A stretch of 64,000 nt of DNA from Halieaceae bacterium (GTDB lineage Bacteria; Pseudomonadota; Gammaproteobacteria; Pseudomonadales; Halieaceae), in NCBI GenBank assembly GCA_902518075.1, contig CABYEX010000005.1, positions 1-64,000 of the forward strand. The letters run 5' to 3'. The notes under the pieces were generated by a model that did not search any database, was not told where the DNA came from, and saw only the letters and a list, made by a program, of their open reading frames with translations. This document shows, piece by piece, positions 24,792 to 34,591 of this stretch; the stretch's first letter is position 1; every line of letters begins with the position of its first letter. The position numbers and the translations under genes were made by a program.

Positions 24792-27086
24792 TTAGAACTC
24801 GTATCCAATCGTCACACCGAGTGTGCGACGTGGTATCAGGCTCGCAAAGGCAAATGCGCCGGCGTCGAAGGGTCGCTCAATGCGGCCGCCATCTTCAAGG
24901 ATGTCGGTGCCGTACACACGGATCATGGCGGTGCCATTACCCATTGACAGCATATAAGTCGCTGAGACGTCGAGGACCTTGAAGTCTTCTCTCAGAATCT
25001 CTGGACCATACTGGAAGTTGTAGGTGCCAAAGTCAGTGCGTCCCCACGCTTCATCGGTGTACTTGTAGTTGGCGTTGATAATCCACTCGCCACCCAAGCC
25101 GTTGATGCGATACTCGCCGCCGATATTGTAGGTCAGCTCAGGCGCCCAGACGACCTCGGCGCGGTCTGAAATGTCGCCAATACCCGCGTAGTCAAAGCGC
25201 GCGTAGTCAGCATCAAGCGTGCCCATGGCGCCGCGCAGCGTCAGGCGGTCAGTGACCATGGCCATGACTTCGAGCTCAAGACCGCTGGTATCGACTTCAC
25301 CTGCGTTGAAGATAAAGGTACAGGTCGGACCACCACAGTTCTCAGGTTGTCCGTTGTAGATGTAGCTGCCGTCGCCAGCAGTGACCACCTGCTCCTGCTT
25401 GTCTTCATAGGAGGCGTCGAAGTAGGTCGCGTTAAAGGTCAGGCGGTTATCGAACCACTCGGAGCGGAATCCGATTTCCATCGAGTCAACGGTCTCTGAG
25501 GCATAGGGACCCACCGTATTTTGGGTCGTGCCGCGGGAGTTAAAGCCGCCAGACTTGAAGCCCGTCGAGTAGGAGCCGTAGATCATGCCGAAATCAAAGT
25601 TACGTTGCAGTACGAGGCGATAGGTGACTTCGTCGTCCTCGAAGTTAAAGTCTTTCCCGTTGGGGAAGGCACCTGCGATCACGAAAAAGTCTTTCTCTTC
25701 TTCAGTGTAACGCGCGCCAGCCGTGAGCTCCCAGGCATCGGTGATGTCCCAGTTAATCTCACCATAGATCGCTCGCGCTTCCAGGTCCTGCAGAGACTCG
25801 ATGACCTGCACCGGGCCTGATTCGAAGGGCGCCTCGCTCTCCATTGTGTAGATACCCGCGACATAGTTGATCGGTCCGTCGAAATCAGACGTGATCTGGA
25901 TCTCGTTAGAGGACTGCTCGAATTCTTGCTCTCGCAACACCGGGAACATACAGGGTGCATCGGAGGGGTTGTCAGGTGTGCCCGTGCCAAAAGGGAAGAT
26001 GATGCCGGGTACGGGCGAGCCCCAGGAGCAGATATCCATGCGCTCTTTGGTGTCCATCGTGGAGGTAATGAACTTCAGATCATGATTGCCAATGCGACCA
26101 TCGATCGCCAGAGCGTAGTTGTTGCCCTGAATTGTGCTCATGAAGTTGCCGCTGGAGTAGGTAGTCGTGTAGTCGTTGGCGCGCGAGCGGTCCGCAGACT
26201 CCGCCTTGCCATGGAAGGGGGAGATCAGCGCGAAACCGTTAGCACCTTCGAAGTTGGGTCCACCGGTGGTGCTGATGCTCAGCAGGTCGACCAATTGGGT
26301 GTTGTCGTTGTAGTTGTCCCAAGTGAACTGCGCTGACCAGTCGTCAGAGAAGTCGTAACGTAATGCAACGCTGGCCGTGACGAGGTCGCGGTTATCAGAG
26401 TTCTCACCCTTAGTGATGTTTTTGGCAAAGGATTCGCTTTGCAGAGAGCGGAGCGAGACCTTGATGCCACCGTTGTCGCCAAGAGGTGCATTCATGATCG
26501 CTTTAAAATCCTGACGCTCAAATTCGTCAAATGTAGCTTGAAGACGCATACCCGCCTCACCGGTCGGCTTGGAGCGCTGGATGTTGATTACCCCACCAAT
26601 GGTATTCCGGCCAAATAGAGTGCCCTGCGGTCCCCGCAGGACTTCTATTGCTTCCACATCGAACAGGTCTACGTTCGCACCCGCCGTTGAAGAGTAGAAG
26701 ACCCCGTCCACTGAAACAGCGACCGTGGGCTCAAAGGTCTTTTCCAAATCGTCCAGGCCAACACCGCGAATGGAGGCAGCCAGAGCGGAGCCCGCAAACG
26801 GTTGCGCAATCAGCTCGACATTTGGCGCCATCTTCGCCACATCTACAACAGAATTCAGATTGCCGCGCTCGATCATGCCGGCGGTCAAAGCAGTCACCGC
26901 AACGGGCACGTCCTGCAGTGATTCCGCCCGCTTTCGGGCGGTGACCACCACCTCTTCGAGGCCGGCGGCTGATTCGTTTTGCGCGATAGCGGGTACAGCA
27001 GTAGTCAGTGCGCCGGCTGTCGTGGCAGCGAGCGCTACGTCGACTGCGCGGCGGATCCATATAGATGGGTGTTGGGATTGTGGCAT
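24792..27086 (-). CDS. TonB-dependent outer-membrane receptor
   Basis: A 764-residue outer-membrane receptor. It has a signal sequence (ALAATTAGALTTAVPAIAQ), a TonB-box/plug start (LEEVVVTARKRAESLQDVPV), the plug motif LRGPQGTLFGRNTIGGVINI, and a beta-barrel ending in an aromatic residue (IGYEF). The ATG at 27086 is preferred to the one at 27104 because GAGAGGA lies about 10 bases before it. The class was first linked to iron complexes, but in catabolic islands such receptors often import hydrophobic substrates. It is the only transporter seen in the island. Operator site E lies about 145 bases upstream of the start. Confidence 0.93.
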   Translation of the reverse strand: MPQSQHPSIWIRRAVDVALAATTAGALTTAVPAIAQNESAAGLEEVVVTARKRAESLQDVPVAVTALTAGMIERGNLNSVVDVAKMAPNVELIAQPFAGSALAASIRGVGLDDLEKTFEPTVAVSVDGVFYSSTAGANVDLFDVEAIEVLRGPQGTLFGRNTIGGVINIQRSKPTGEAGMRLQATFDEFERQDFKAIMNAPLGDNGGIKVSLRSLQSESFAKNITKGENSDNRDLVTASVALRYDFSDDWSAQFTWDNYNDNTQLVDLLSISTTGGPNFEGANGFALISPFHGKAESADRSRANDYTTTYSSGNFMSTIQGNNYALAIDGRIGNHDLKFITSTMDTKERMDICSWGSPVPGIIFPFGTGTPDNPSDAPCMFPVLREQEFEQSSNEIQITSDFDGPINYVAGIYTMESEAPFESGPVQVIESLQDLEARAIYGEINWDITDAWELTAGARYTEEEKDFFVIAGAFPNGKDFNFEDDEVTYRLVLQRNFDFGMIYGSYSTGFKSGGFNSRGTTQNTVGPYASETVDSMEIGFRSEWFDNRLTFNATYFDASYEDKQEQVVTAGDGSYIYNGQPENCGGPTCTFIFNAGEVDTSGLELEVMAMVTDRLTLRGAMGTLDADYARFDYAGIGDISDRAEVVWAPELTYNIGGEYRINGLGGEWIINANYKYTDEAWGRTDFGTYNFQYGPEILREDFKVLDVSATYMLSMGNGTAMIRVYGTDILEDGGRIERPFDAGAFAFASLIPRRTLGVTIGYEF

Positions 27087-27104
27087 GGTCAACTGTCCTC
27101 TCAT

Positions 27105-27540
27105 TGATTTTTGGGGCTTTTCCCGGGTAGCAACGTCTTCATTGCGGAGCTTGTCCGGTCAAGTGGCCGAAGGCTGACATAAGTCTGCTTGGGACGCAAA
27201 CAATGGTGATTGTTTTTTTACATACTTCCCAGTCTGGCTTACTAAAACGGTTTAGGTAAAGCCAAAAATGAGTGCTCGGGTTTACATTTTTGCTGTTAAA
27301 AGGGGTGGAAAAGGCGCTTTAAGACGCCCTAGTTTGATGGCGGCAGTGATGTCGACGGGGATCGTTAATAAGGCGAGCCCGACACCCATAATCAAAGGCC
27401 CCAAGTGCCCAATATCAGCGGGATCTGGTATGGCAGTTTTGATTTTTGCCGACGGCAGTCAATAGTCCGACCGATGTACCGTCGAAGTGCCTGTAACCTG
27501 AATGACGACCCGGGTGCGAGCAAGTCTGGACGGCAGCGGC
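27105..27540. other. Intergenic region upstream of the TonB receptor
   Basis: This stretch contains the receptor promoter and operator site E. A short minus-strand frame at 27282-27389 (35 codons, a hydrophobic stretch then a basic tail) has no clear ribosome site and is not called as a gene. Nothing else is recognised. Confidence 0.4.
27230..27243 (-). promoter_or_regulatory. Operator-like motif, site E (TonB receptor promoter)
   Basis: The minus strand reads AGTAAGCCAGACTG and fits the island consensus. It is the only copy not in a divergent promoter of the core island, and it ties the receptor to the same regulon (inference). It lacks the long A/T flanks of sites B, C and D. Confidence 0.55.
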
Positions 27541-27951
27541 CTAGGCAACCGGGTTTTGCTCAAAGCAGGGCATCTTGTTATCCGGTGGCATCCAGTCACG
27601 GGCCGTGCTGGTCCAGCAGGTGAACTCTATCGAGAGCCAGCTGGTGTCTTCCATCCCGCCGGCTTTGATGAACATCTGGCCAGGGATTTCATCGACGAAG
27701 GTGAACATCTGGCTGCCGCACGTGGGGCAAAATCCGCGGTTGACGTGGGAACCATCAAAACCGCGTGAGGCGAAGGTTTTGTAATCGCCCTCGATATTGA
27801 CGGCGTCTTGAGGAAACATGATGACGGTCGCCTTGCCCGAGCCTGTGACACGTTGGCAATCTCTGCAGTGGCAATGAAGCGCCATACCGACTTGCGTCTC
27901 GTCAAACTCGTATTGCACGCTGCCGCACAAACAATGACCTTTTTGCATCAT
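27541..27951 (-). CDS. GFA family (glutathione-dependent formaldehyde-activating enzyme-like) protein
   Basis: A 136-residue protein of the GFA/CENP-V family. It shows the zinc-binding pattern CLCGSVQY, CHCRDCQRVTGS and CPTCGSQMF, with the closing FTCW. Members bind two zinc ions with conserved cysteines and are linked to thiol-conjugate chemistry. No formaldehyde pathway gene lies near. Transcription from its leader may extend from the esterase gene upstream; the gap is 105 bases. Confidence 0.85.
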   Translation of the reverse strand: MMQKGHCLCGSVQYEFDETQVGMALHCHCRDCQRVTGSGKATVIMFPQDAVNIEGDYKTFASRGFDGSHVNRGFCPTCGSQMFTFVDEIPGQMFIKAGGMEDTSWLSIEFTCWTSTARDWMPPDNKMPCFEQNPVA

Positions 27952-28056
27952 GCCCTTCCTTTCTGGTTTTCGGTTTTTATCACTTTATCAGGCTACCTAT
28001 TCCGCGCAAAAACATGTCAGCTTGGCAATGAAAGCGTGGCGTACTCCAACGCTAGA

Positions 28057-29010
28057 TCAGCTATCAATGCCAGCAAATCGCCGGATAGCCGCATACCGGG
28101 TGGCCCAGATGCGCTGGCTTAGGGCCGCCAGCGGCGCGAACAGCTCAGAGCAGTGATAGGCACCGGCCCACAGATGAAATTCGACCGGGACACCCGCTGC
28201 AGAGAGGCGTTGAGCAATCAGAATGTCCTCATCCCTAAACAGGTCAAGGTCGCCCACATCGATGTAGGTGGGGGGTAGCCCCGACAAATCCTCTGTTCTG
28301 GCAGGCGCGGCATAGGCGTCGGGTGCCGAGTCGCCCAGGTACCAGTTCCAGGCTTCAATAGAGCCCTCTCGATCCCAGATGCCGATATCCAATACCGTTT
28401 TAGAAGAGTCCGTGTGATGTCGATCGTCGATCATGGGACAGATAGGGATTAGATGCTTGAGCTTGGGCCCTTCCCGATCGCGCAGCATCAGTGCGGTGGC
28501 CAGCGCGAGGCCGCCACCAGCCGACACCCCCATTAGGCCAATATTGTTGGTATCCATTCCCAGCGCTGCGGCGTTTTCAAATACCCAGCAGACGCCGGCG
28601 TAGCAATCTTCCGGTGCGGCGGGGTAGGGGTGCTCGGGCGCTTTGCGATAATCGATAGAAGCAATCGGGATGCCGAGCTCAGAGGCGGTGATTTTCAGTA
28701 CTTCATCCTGAGTTTCGAGATTGCCCATGATCATGCCGCCGCCGTGGATGTAGATAAGCCCGGGAGCTGGCGCGGAAGCGCTTTGCGGTCGATACAACCG
28801 GAGAGACAAGTCACCGTCGGGTCCGGCATAGGAGTGGTCCGACACATTCAGATTGGGGAACTCCCCCTTCGGGGCCGCGGCACGGAAAGCCTCGTAGGCG
28901 GCGCGGCGCGCAACGATATCCGGAATGCTGTTCAGACCACCGGGTAGAGCCTCCCAGAGAATATCCAGCGCCGGTTTGCTCTCGGCATCAATGCGATCCC
29001 ATAAAGACAT
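28057..29010 (-). CDS. Alpha/beta hydrolase, hormone-sensitive-lipase-type esterase
   Basis: A 317-residue esterase of the HSL (family IV) group. The oxyanion motif is IHGGGM, the nucleophile elbow is GVSAGG, and the late Asp (VGDLDLF) and His (AGAYHCSEL) complete the triad. Such enzymes cleave short esters, including acetylated terpenoids and lactones. CGGAG lies 8 bases before the ATG. It borders the catabolic island and could act on an ester form of the substrate, but it lacks the island operator. Confidence 0.88.
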   Translation of the reverse strand: MSLWDRIDAESKPALDILWEALPGGLNSIPDIVARRAAYEAFRAAAPKGEFPNLNVSDHSYAGPDGDLSLRLYRPQSASAPAPGLIYIHGGGMIMGNLETQDEVLKITASELGIPIASIDYRKAPEHPYPAAPEDCYAGVCWVFENAAALGMDTNNIGLMGVSAGGGLALATALMLRDREGPKLKHLIPICPMIDDRHHTDSSKTVLDIGIWDREGSIEAWNWYLGDSAPDAYAAPARTEDLSGLPPTYIDVGDLDLFRDEDILIAQRLSAAGVPVEFHLWAGAYHCSELFAPLAALSQRIWATRYAAIRRFAGIDS

Positions 29011-29116
29011 AACATGTCACTCCGCTTTTTCGAGCGCGGAGTGTAACGCTTATCACTGACCAGCGGCGGTTATAGGAACTGATAGACGATGGTGAACACT
29101 AAAGCTCTGCTCGGAC

Positions 29117-29143
29117 AAAAAAAGGCGCACTCAGTGCGCCTTT
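29117..29143 (-). terminator. Intrinsic terminator of nrdB
   Basis: The stem GGCGCAC-TCA-GTGCGCC lies 18 bases after the nrdB stop, with an A7 run on the plus strand that reads as T7 on the transcribed minus strand. Confidence 0.9.
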
Positions 29144-29160
29144 CTTCAATAAGAGACCGC

Positions 29161-30408
29161 TCAGTCCCAGCTCAGAGCGCCGCCTGTCTGGTACTCAATG
29201 ACTCGAGTCTCAAAGAAGTTCTTCTCTTTTCTGAGGTCCATGATCTCGGACATCCACGGGAATGGATTTTGCGCGCCCGGGAACTGCTCGGAGAGGCCCA
29301 GTTGGTTCAGGCGCCTATTGGCGATGAAGTGCAAGTACTCTTCCATCATCGCCGCGTTCATGCCCAGCACGCCTCGCGGCATAGTGTCGCGTGCGTACTC
29401 AATCTCGAGCGCAGTCCCCTCGAGAATCATTTGCGTTACCTCTTCCCTGAACTCTTCGGTCCAGAGATGCGGGTTTTCCAATTTTATCTGGTTGATCACA
29501 TCGATGCCGAAGTTCAGATGCATCGACTCGTCGCGGAGGATGTATTGGAACTGTTCTGCAACGCCGGTCATCTTGTTGCGGCGGCCCATGGACAAAATTT
29601 GCGTGAAGCCGCAATAGAAGAAGATGCCTTCTGTAACACCATAGAAGCCAATCAGATTGCGCAGTAGCTGTTGATCAGCCTCTATCGTGCCGGTGCTGAA
29701 GTTGGGGTCAGACAGCTCGTGGGTATGACTGAGGGACCACGCGGCCTTTTTCGCTACCGACGGCACCTCGCGGTACATGTTGAAGATTTCACCTTCATCC
29801 ATACCCAGGGATTCGATGCAGTATTGGTAAGCGTGAGTATGAATGGCCTCTTCAAAGGCCTGCCGCAGTAAATACTGCCGACACTCTGGATTGGTGATTA
29901 AGCGGTAGATGCCGAGCACCAGGTTATTGGCTACCAGAGAATCCGCTGTCGAGAAATATCCTAGAGAACGCATCACGATGCGGCGCTCGTCCTCAGTCAG
30001 ACCGTCGCTGCTCTTCCAGGTGGCGACGTCGGCGGTCATGTTGATTTCCTGAGGCATCCAGTGGTTGGCACAACCATCCAGATATTTCTGCCAAGCCCAG
30101 TCGTACTTGAAGGGCACGAGCTGATTGAGATCAGCGCGGCAGTTGATCATGGCTTTCTCATCAACCGATAGGCGTGAAGCTCCCATTTCAAGCTCCTCGA
30201 CGCCAGCCGAGGCGTCCATATTGGCGATAACTGCTTCCGCGGCTTGCATCGCCTCGTGCGAAGGCTCGGCTGGTGCAGGCTCCGCAACCACGGGTTCAGG
30301 CGTGGTTACGACCTTCTGCGCCGCTGCGGCCGCTGCCACCACGGCGGGTTCGGGGGCTGCCGTTGCAGCCATACTGTCTTCCTGATTGTAGTCGTCCCAA
30401 GTCAACAT
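29161..30408 (-). CDS. nrdB: Class Ia ribonucleoside-diphosphate reductase, beta subunit
   Basis: The radical-bearing R2 subunit, 415 residues. It has the di-iron-site helices ([27 protein letters not shown]) and ends with a C-terminal tail that docks to NrdA. An Ala/Pro-rich N-terminal extension (about residues 12-70, with runs such as VVAAAAAAQ) precedes the conserved core, as in some Pseudomonas-like NrdB proteins. The ribosome site TAGGAGAAG precedes the ATG. It follows nrdA by 35 bases on the same strand. Confidence 0.95.
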   Translation of the reverse strand: MLTWDDYNQEDSMAATAAPEPAVVAAAAAAQKVVTTPEPVVAEPAPAEPSHEAMQAAEAVIANMDASAGVEELEMGASRLSVDEKAMINCRADLNQLVPFKYDWAWQKYLDGCANHWMPQEINMTADVATWKSSDGLTEDERRIVMRSLGYFSTADSLVANNLVLGIYRLITNPECRQYLLRQAFEEAIHTHAYQYCIESLGMDEGEIFNMYREVPSVAKKAAWSLSHTHELSDPNFSTGTIEADQQLLRNLIGFYGVTEGIFFYCGFTQILSMGRRNKMTGVAEQFQYILRDESMHLNFGIDVINQIKLENPHLWTEEFREEVTQMILEGTALEIEYARDTMPRGVLGMNAAMMEEYLHFIANRRLNQLGLSEQFPGAQNPFPWMSEIMDLRKEKNFFETRVIEYQTGGALSWD

Positions 30409-30443
30409 AATCTTCTTCTCCTATTACAACGTGCGGCCAGCTC

Positions 30444-33329
30444 TTACTGGCAGGCTTCACAGTCTGGATCGTCCAGCGAGCAGGCCTGAGGCACTGGTGC
30501 TGGCTGAGGGGTTTCGGTAGCGCTGGACACGGCATTGAGATTGCCCGTATCAACCGTCGATTTTTCGGTGCCGGTGGCGGCCAGAGATCTCAGGTAATAC
30601 GTCGTTTTGAGACCGCTGAACCACGCCATGCGGTAGGTCACGTCCAGCTTCTTGCCGCTGGCATTGTTAATATAAAGATTCAGGGACTGAGCCTGATCAA
30701 TCCACTTCTGGCGACGGCTCGCACTGTCGACCAACCAGCGGGGCTCGATCTCAAAAGCGGTCGCATACTTGGCTTTCAGGTCGGCTGGAATACGGTCTAT
30801 GGTCTGCACGCTGCCATCGAAGTATTTCAGATCGTTGACCATGACCTTGTCCCACAGGTCGCGGCCCTTCAGGTCATTGACCAGGTACGGGTTCACGACA
30901 GTGAACTCACCGGACAGATTCGATTTCACATAAAGGTTCTGATATGTGGGTTCGATGGACTGTGATACGCCGGTGATGTTGGCAATGGTCGCCGTTGGTG
31001 CGATGGCCATCACGTTTGAATTTCGCATGCCTGCTGAGGCCACCTTGGCCTTCAATGCATCCCAGTCGAGGGTCTTGTCACGATTGACGTCGATGTACTT
31101 TTCGCCCCGTTGCTCAATCAGGATGTCCAAGGAATCAAGCGGGAAGATGCCGCGGCTCCACAGCGATCCCTCATAGGATGAGTAGCTGCCGCGTTCACTC
31201 GCCAGCTCACTGGACGCCTCGATGGCGAAGTAGCTGATAGCCTCCATGGATCTATCCGCAAAAGTGACTGTGGCCTCTGATCCGTAGGGTGCATCGATCT
31301 TATACAGCGCATCCTGGAAGCCCATCAGGCCGAGGCCAATCGGGCGATGACGGAAGTTCGATCTTTCCGCCTGAGGCACAGAGTAGTAGTTGATGTCGAT
31401 CACGTTATCGAGCATGCGGATCGCCGTGCGCACTGTCCCCCTGAGCTTGTCGAGATTCAGTTCACCGTTCTCAACGTGCTGCGGTAAATTCACCGACCCC
31501 AGATTGCAAACCGCGATCTCTTCAGAGTTGGTGTTCAACGTGATCTCGGTGCAAAGATTGGATGAGTGCACGACGCCACAGTGTTGCTGGGGCGAGCGCA
31601 GGTTGCAGGGATCTTTGAAGGTCATCCAGGGGTGACCGGTCTCGAAGATCATACCCAGCATCTTGCGCCAGAGGTTCTGTGCTTTCAGCGTTTTATGTAG
31701 CTTGAGCTCGCCATCCCGTGCCATCTGCTCGTAATGCTCGTAGCGCTCCTCGAACGCTGTGCCATACAGGTCATGCAGGTCCGGCACGTCATTGGGTGAG
31801 AAGAGGGTCCAGTCACCATCCTCGAATACGCGCTTCATAAACAGATCGGGGATCCAGTTGGCGGTATTCATGTCGTGGGTTCGGCGACGGTCATCACCAG
31901 TATTTTTGCGCAGGTCGAGGAATTCCTCGATATCCATGTGCCAGGTTTCAAGGTAGGCGCACACAGCCCCCTTGCGCTTGCCGCCCTGATTCACCGCTAC
32001 TGCGGTGTCATTGACGACTTTCAGGAAGGGCACGATGCCTTGGCTTTTGCCGTTGGTGCCCTTGATATAAGCACCCAGCGCCCGCACCGGTGTCCAGTCG
32101 TTACCGAGGCCCCCGGCAAACTTGGACAGCATGGCGTTGTCCTGAATTGCGCCGTAAATGCCGAACAGATCATCCGGCACGGTCGTCAGATAACAGGAGC
32201 TCAGCTGCGGCCGAAGTGTGCCAGAGTTGAATAGTGTCGGTGTCGAACTCATGTAGTCGAAGGACGACAACAGTCGATAAAATTCAATCGCTCGTGCGTT
32301 CGGGTTGTCTTCCCGCACGGACAGCCCCATCGCGACACGCATAAAGAAGATCTGCGGCAGCTCGAAACGCACTTCATCGCTGTGGATAAAGTAGCGGTCA
32401 TACAAAGTCTGCAGCCCGAGATATGTGAACTGCAGATCTCGCTCGGCTTCCAGCGCTTCACCCAGCATGTCGAGGTCAAACTCGGCGAGGTTCGGTGCCA
32501 GCAGCTCCAGCTCAATGCCGCGCTGGATGAACGCCTTGAGTGCCTGCGGGTAATAGGTGCTCATTTCTGCCTGAGTGGCGCTCTCTGCTACCCCCATAAA
32601 GCTCAGGCCTTCTGCGCGCAGATCATCGAGTAACAGCCGCGCGGCCGCGTAGCTGTAGTTGGGATCCTGCTCGATCAAGGTGCGTGCCGTGATCACCAGT
32701 GAGGTGCTGCACTCTTTTGCCGATACCCCGTCGTAGAGATTGCGAAGGGCTTCATCGATGATGGCCGACTCGCTGACATCCTGCAGTCTGGCACAGGCTT
32801 CGGAGACGATAGTGCCAATGCGGTCGATATCCAGAGGTGCCTTGCTGCCATCGGGCTGAACAATATTGATGCCCTTTGCAGCGGCCTGTGATTCAGCAGA
32901 CAGCTCTACCTTGGCATCGCGTTCTTGGCGTCGCGCTTCTCGATAGATCACATAGTCGCGCGCGATTTTGTGCTCACCGCCGCGCATCAATTCGAGCTCG
33001 ACCTGATCCTGGATGTCCTCGATGTGCAGCGTGCCGCCCGAGGGCATGCGGCGTTTAAAGGTCGCGACGACCTGCGCAGTCAGGTTGGCAACTGTTTCAT
33101 GAATGCGGCTACTGGCAGCAGCGGTGCCACCTTCCACAGCCAAAAAGGCCTTGGTAATTGCAACCGTGATTTTGCTGTCCTCAAAAGGGACCACGGTGCC
33201 GTTACGTTTGATAACCCGCAATTGGCCAGGAGCAGTGGCGGACAATCGTGTCGGGTTGGGGTTTTCTCGAGTCGCAGCTGGATTGGACGCGACGCTTTCT
33301 TGTTCTATTGACTCACTGCCTGTTTGCAT
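30444..33329 (-). CDS. nrdA: Class Ia ribonucleoside-diphosphate reductase, alpha subunit
   Basis: The catalytic R1 subunit, 961 residues, which makes deoxyribonucleotides. Two N-terminal ATP cones are visible (KRNGTVVPFEDSKI at about 39 and a second starting near QPDGSKAPLDIDRI), as in Pseudomonas NrdA. The catalytic barrel has SSCYLTT and SNLCTEI, and the C-terminal redox cysteines are CSLDDPDCEACQ. It is the first gene of the nrdA-nrdB operon. No convincing NrdR box was found in its leader. Confidence 0.95.
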   Translation of the reverse strand: MQTGSESIEQESVASNPAATRENPNPTRLSATAPGQLRVIKRNGTVVPFEDSKITVAITKAFLAVEGGTAAASSRIHETVANLTAQVVATFKRRMPSGGTLHIEDIQDQVELELMRGGEHKIARDYVIYREARRQERDAKVELSAESQAAAKGINIVQPDGSKAPLDIDRIGTIVSEACARLQDVSESAIIDEALRNLYDGVSAKECSTSLVITARTLIEQDPNYSYAAARLLLDDLRAEGLSFMGVAESATQAEMSTYYPQALKAFIQRGIELELLAPNLAEFDLDMLGEALEAERDLQFTYLGLQTLYDRYFIHSDEVRFELPQIFFMRVAMGLSVREDNPNARAIEFYRLLSSFDYMSSTPTLFNSGTLRPQLSSCYLTTVPDDLFGIYGAIQDNAMLSKFAGGLGNDWTPVRALGAYIKGTNGKSQGIVPFLKVVNDTAVAVNQGGKRKGAVCAYLETWHMDIEEFLDLRKNTGDDRRRTHDMNTANWIPDLFMKRVFEDGDWTLFSPNDVPDLHDLYGTAFEERYEHYEQMARDGELKLHKTLKAQNLWRKMLGMIFETGHPWMTFKDPCNLRSPQQHCGVVHSSNLCTEITLNTNSEEIAVCNLGSVNLPQHVENGELNLDKLRGTVRTAIRMLDNVIDINYYSVPQAERSNFRHRPIGLGLMGFQDALYKIDAPYGSEATVTFADRSMEAISYFAIEASSELASERGSYSSYEGSLWSRGIFPLDSLDILIEQRGEKYIDVNRDKTLDWDALKAKVASAGMRNSNVMAIAPTATIANITGVSQSIEPTYQNLYVKSNLSGEFTVVNPYLVNDLKGRDLWDKVMVNDLKYFDGSVQTIDRIPADLKAKYATAFEIEPRWLVDSASRRQKWIDQAQSLNLYINNASGKKLDVTYRMAWFSGLKTTYYLRSLAATGTEKSTVDTGNLNAVSSATETPQPAPVPQACSLDDPDCEACQ

Positions 33330-33682
33330 GTCTTGGGCTGCCTCTGAAACGCCAATTTTTCGTGATGTGTTGGTCCTTTTTTTCCGGGAACAGGCCTCCG
33401 TTGAGCTTTATTTGGTTTTTGGCTCAACAACTATATGTGGGGGTTCACAGCTCCGGAAACCCCAAGATAGGCGGGTATGATCGACAATGCAAGCAGAGGA
33501 TGCTGGGTCTTTTTTGTGGACATTCTGTGGGTAACGGACCGCAGCCGGCAGGCCCGTCGCGCTAAGTCACTGACTTTTAGCTCGAAAACGGGCTTATCCC
33601 CGCGAATGCCGGGCGTGGAAAATTTTTATGATTGTCTCGGAAAAAACGGTAATACCCACAGCATAGGACTCGGGCGGGGTAA
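33330..33682. other. Intergenic region upstream of nrdA
   Basis: This 353-base stretch between argF and nrdA should hold the nrdA promoter. No strong terminator, RNA gene or regulatory palindrome could be supported. A weakly symmetrical ACTATATGT segment near 33430 was considered for NrdR and rejected. Confidence 0.4.
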
Positions 33683-34591
33683 TCAGGCGCTGAGCAGTAA
33701 CTCCATCAGTGCTTTTTGCGCATGCAGGCGATTTTCCGCTTCCTGCCAGATGACGGAATCGGGAGCGTCCATGAGCTCCGCCGTGATTTCCTCGCCCCGA
33801 TGAGCGGGCAGACAATGCATATATAGGGCGTCCGAGGACGCGCGATCGAGCAGCGCCCGATTTAGTTGGTAAGGCGCCAACACGGCCTCGCGCGCCGCCT
33901 GCTCACTCTCCTGACCCATCGACGCCCAGACATCGGTCACTAACAGGTGCGCTCCCTCTGCGGCGGAAGCGGGATCGCGGTCGATACGCGCGTATTGTTC
34001 GCAGGCGGCCAGTAGCGAGGGGTCTGGGTCATACCCCTCCGGACACGCTACCACCAGCTCGAAGTCTAGTTGGCGGGCGGCGTTCATCCAGGAGTGACAG
34101 ACGTTGTTGCCGTCCCCTAACCAGCAGACCTTGCGTCCGCTGATGTCTCCATTGATTTCAAAATAGGTCTGTAGATCAGCCAGAATTTGGCAAGGGTGGT
34201 AGTCGTCCGTCAGACCGTTGATGACGGGCACGTTGGAGTGTGCGGCAAAATCTTCGACGTCGGCATGAGCAAACGTTCTGATCATGACGATATCGACCAT
34301 TGAGGAGATCACGCGGGCGCTGTCCGCGATAGGCTCACCACGTCCCAGTTGGGTGTCCTGACCAGAGAGAAACAGCGCGCTACCACCGAGCTGCGCCATG
34401 CCGGCTTCGAATGAGACGCGGGTGCGAGTGGAGGCTTTGGTGAAAATCATCGCCAACACCTTACCCTCGAGGCTGCGCGGCGCGGTACCGGCGCGGTGTT
34501 GTGTTTTCAACTCAATCGCACGCGCGATCAGCGCCCGGATTTCATCGGGCGCCAGATCCATCAGCGTAAGGAAGTGTCTTGGCGCAGTCAT
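33683..34591 (-). CDS. argF: Ornithine carbamoyltransferase
   Basis: A 302-residue enzyme that makes citrulline from ornithine and carbamoyl phosphate in arginine synthesis. The carbamoyl-phosphate loop STRTR is at 54-58, and [10 protein letters not shown] carries the ornithine-site Cys. GGAAGA lies upstream of the ATG. Its start overlaps the argD stop (ATGA), showing translational coupling. Confidence 0.95.
   Translation of the reverse strand: MTAPRHFLTLMDLAPDEIRALIARAIELKTQHRAGTAPRSLEGKVLAMIFTKASTRTRVSFEAGMAQLGGSALFLSGQDTQLGRGEPIADSARVISSMVDIVMIRTFAHADVEDFAAHSNVPVINGLTDDYHPCQILADLQTYFEINGDISGRKVCWLGDGNNVCHSWMNAARQLDFELVVACPEGYDPDPSLLAACEQYARIDRDPASAAEGAHLLVTDVWASMGQESEQAAREAVLAPYQLNRALLDRASSDALYMHCLPAHRGEEITAELMDAPDSVIWQEAENRLHAQKALMELLLSA

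Noticed and set aside
27268..27465. A 65-codon plus-strand frame between the TonB receptor and GFA genes
   Set aside because: It has no ribosome site, no recognised motif, and sits in an AT-biased promoter region.
33427..33442. Possible NrdR box upstream of nrdA
   Set aside because: The ACTATATGT core does not align with the 16-base NrdR palindrome without gaps, and the outer arms do not match.
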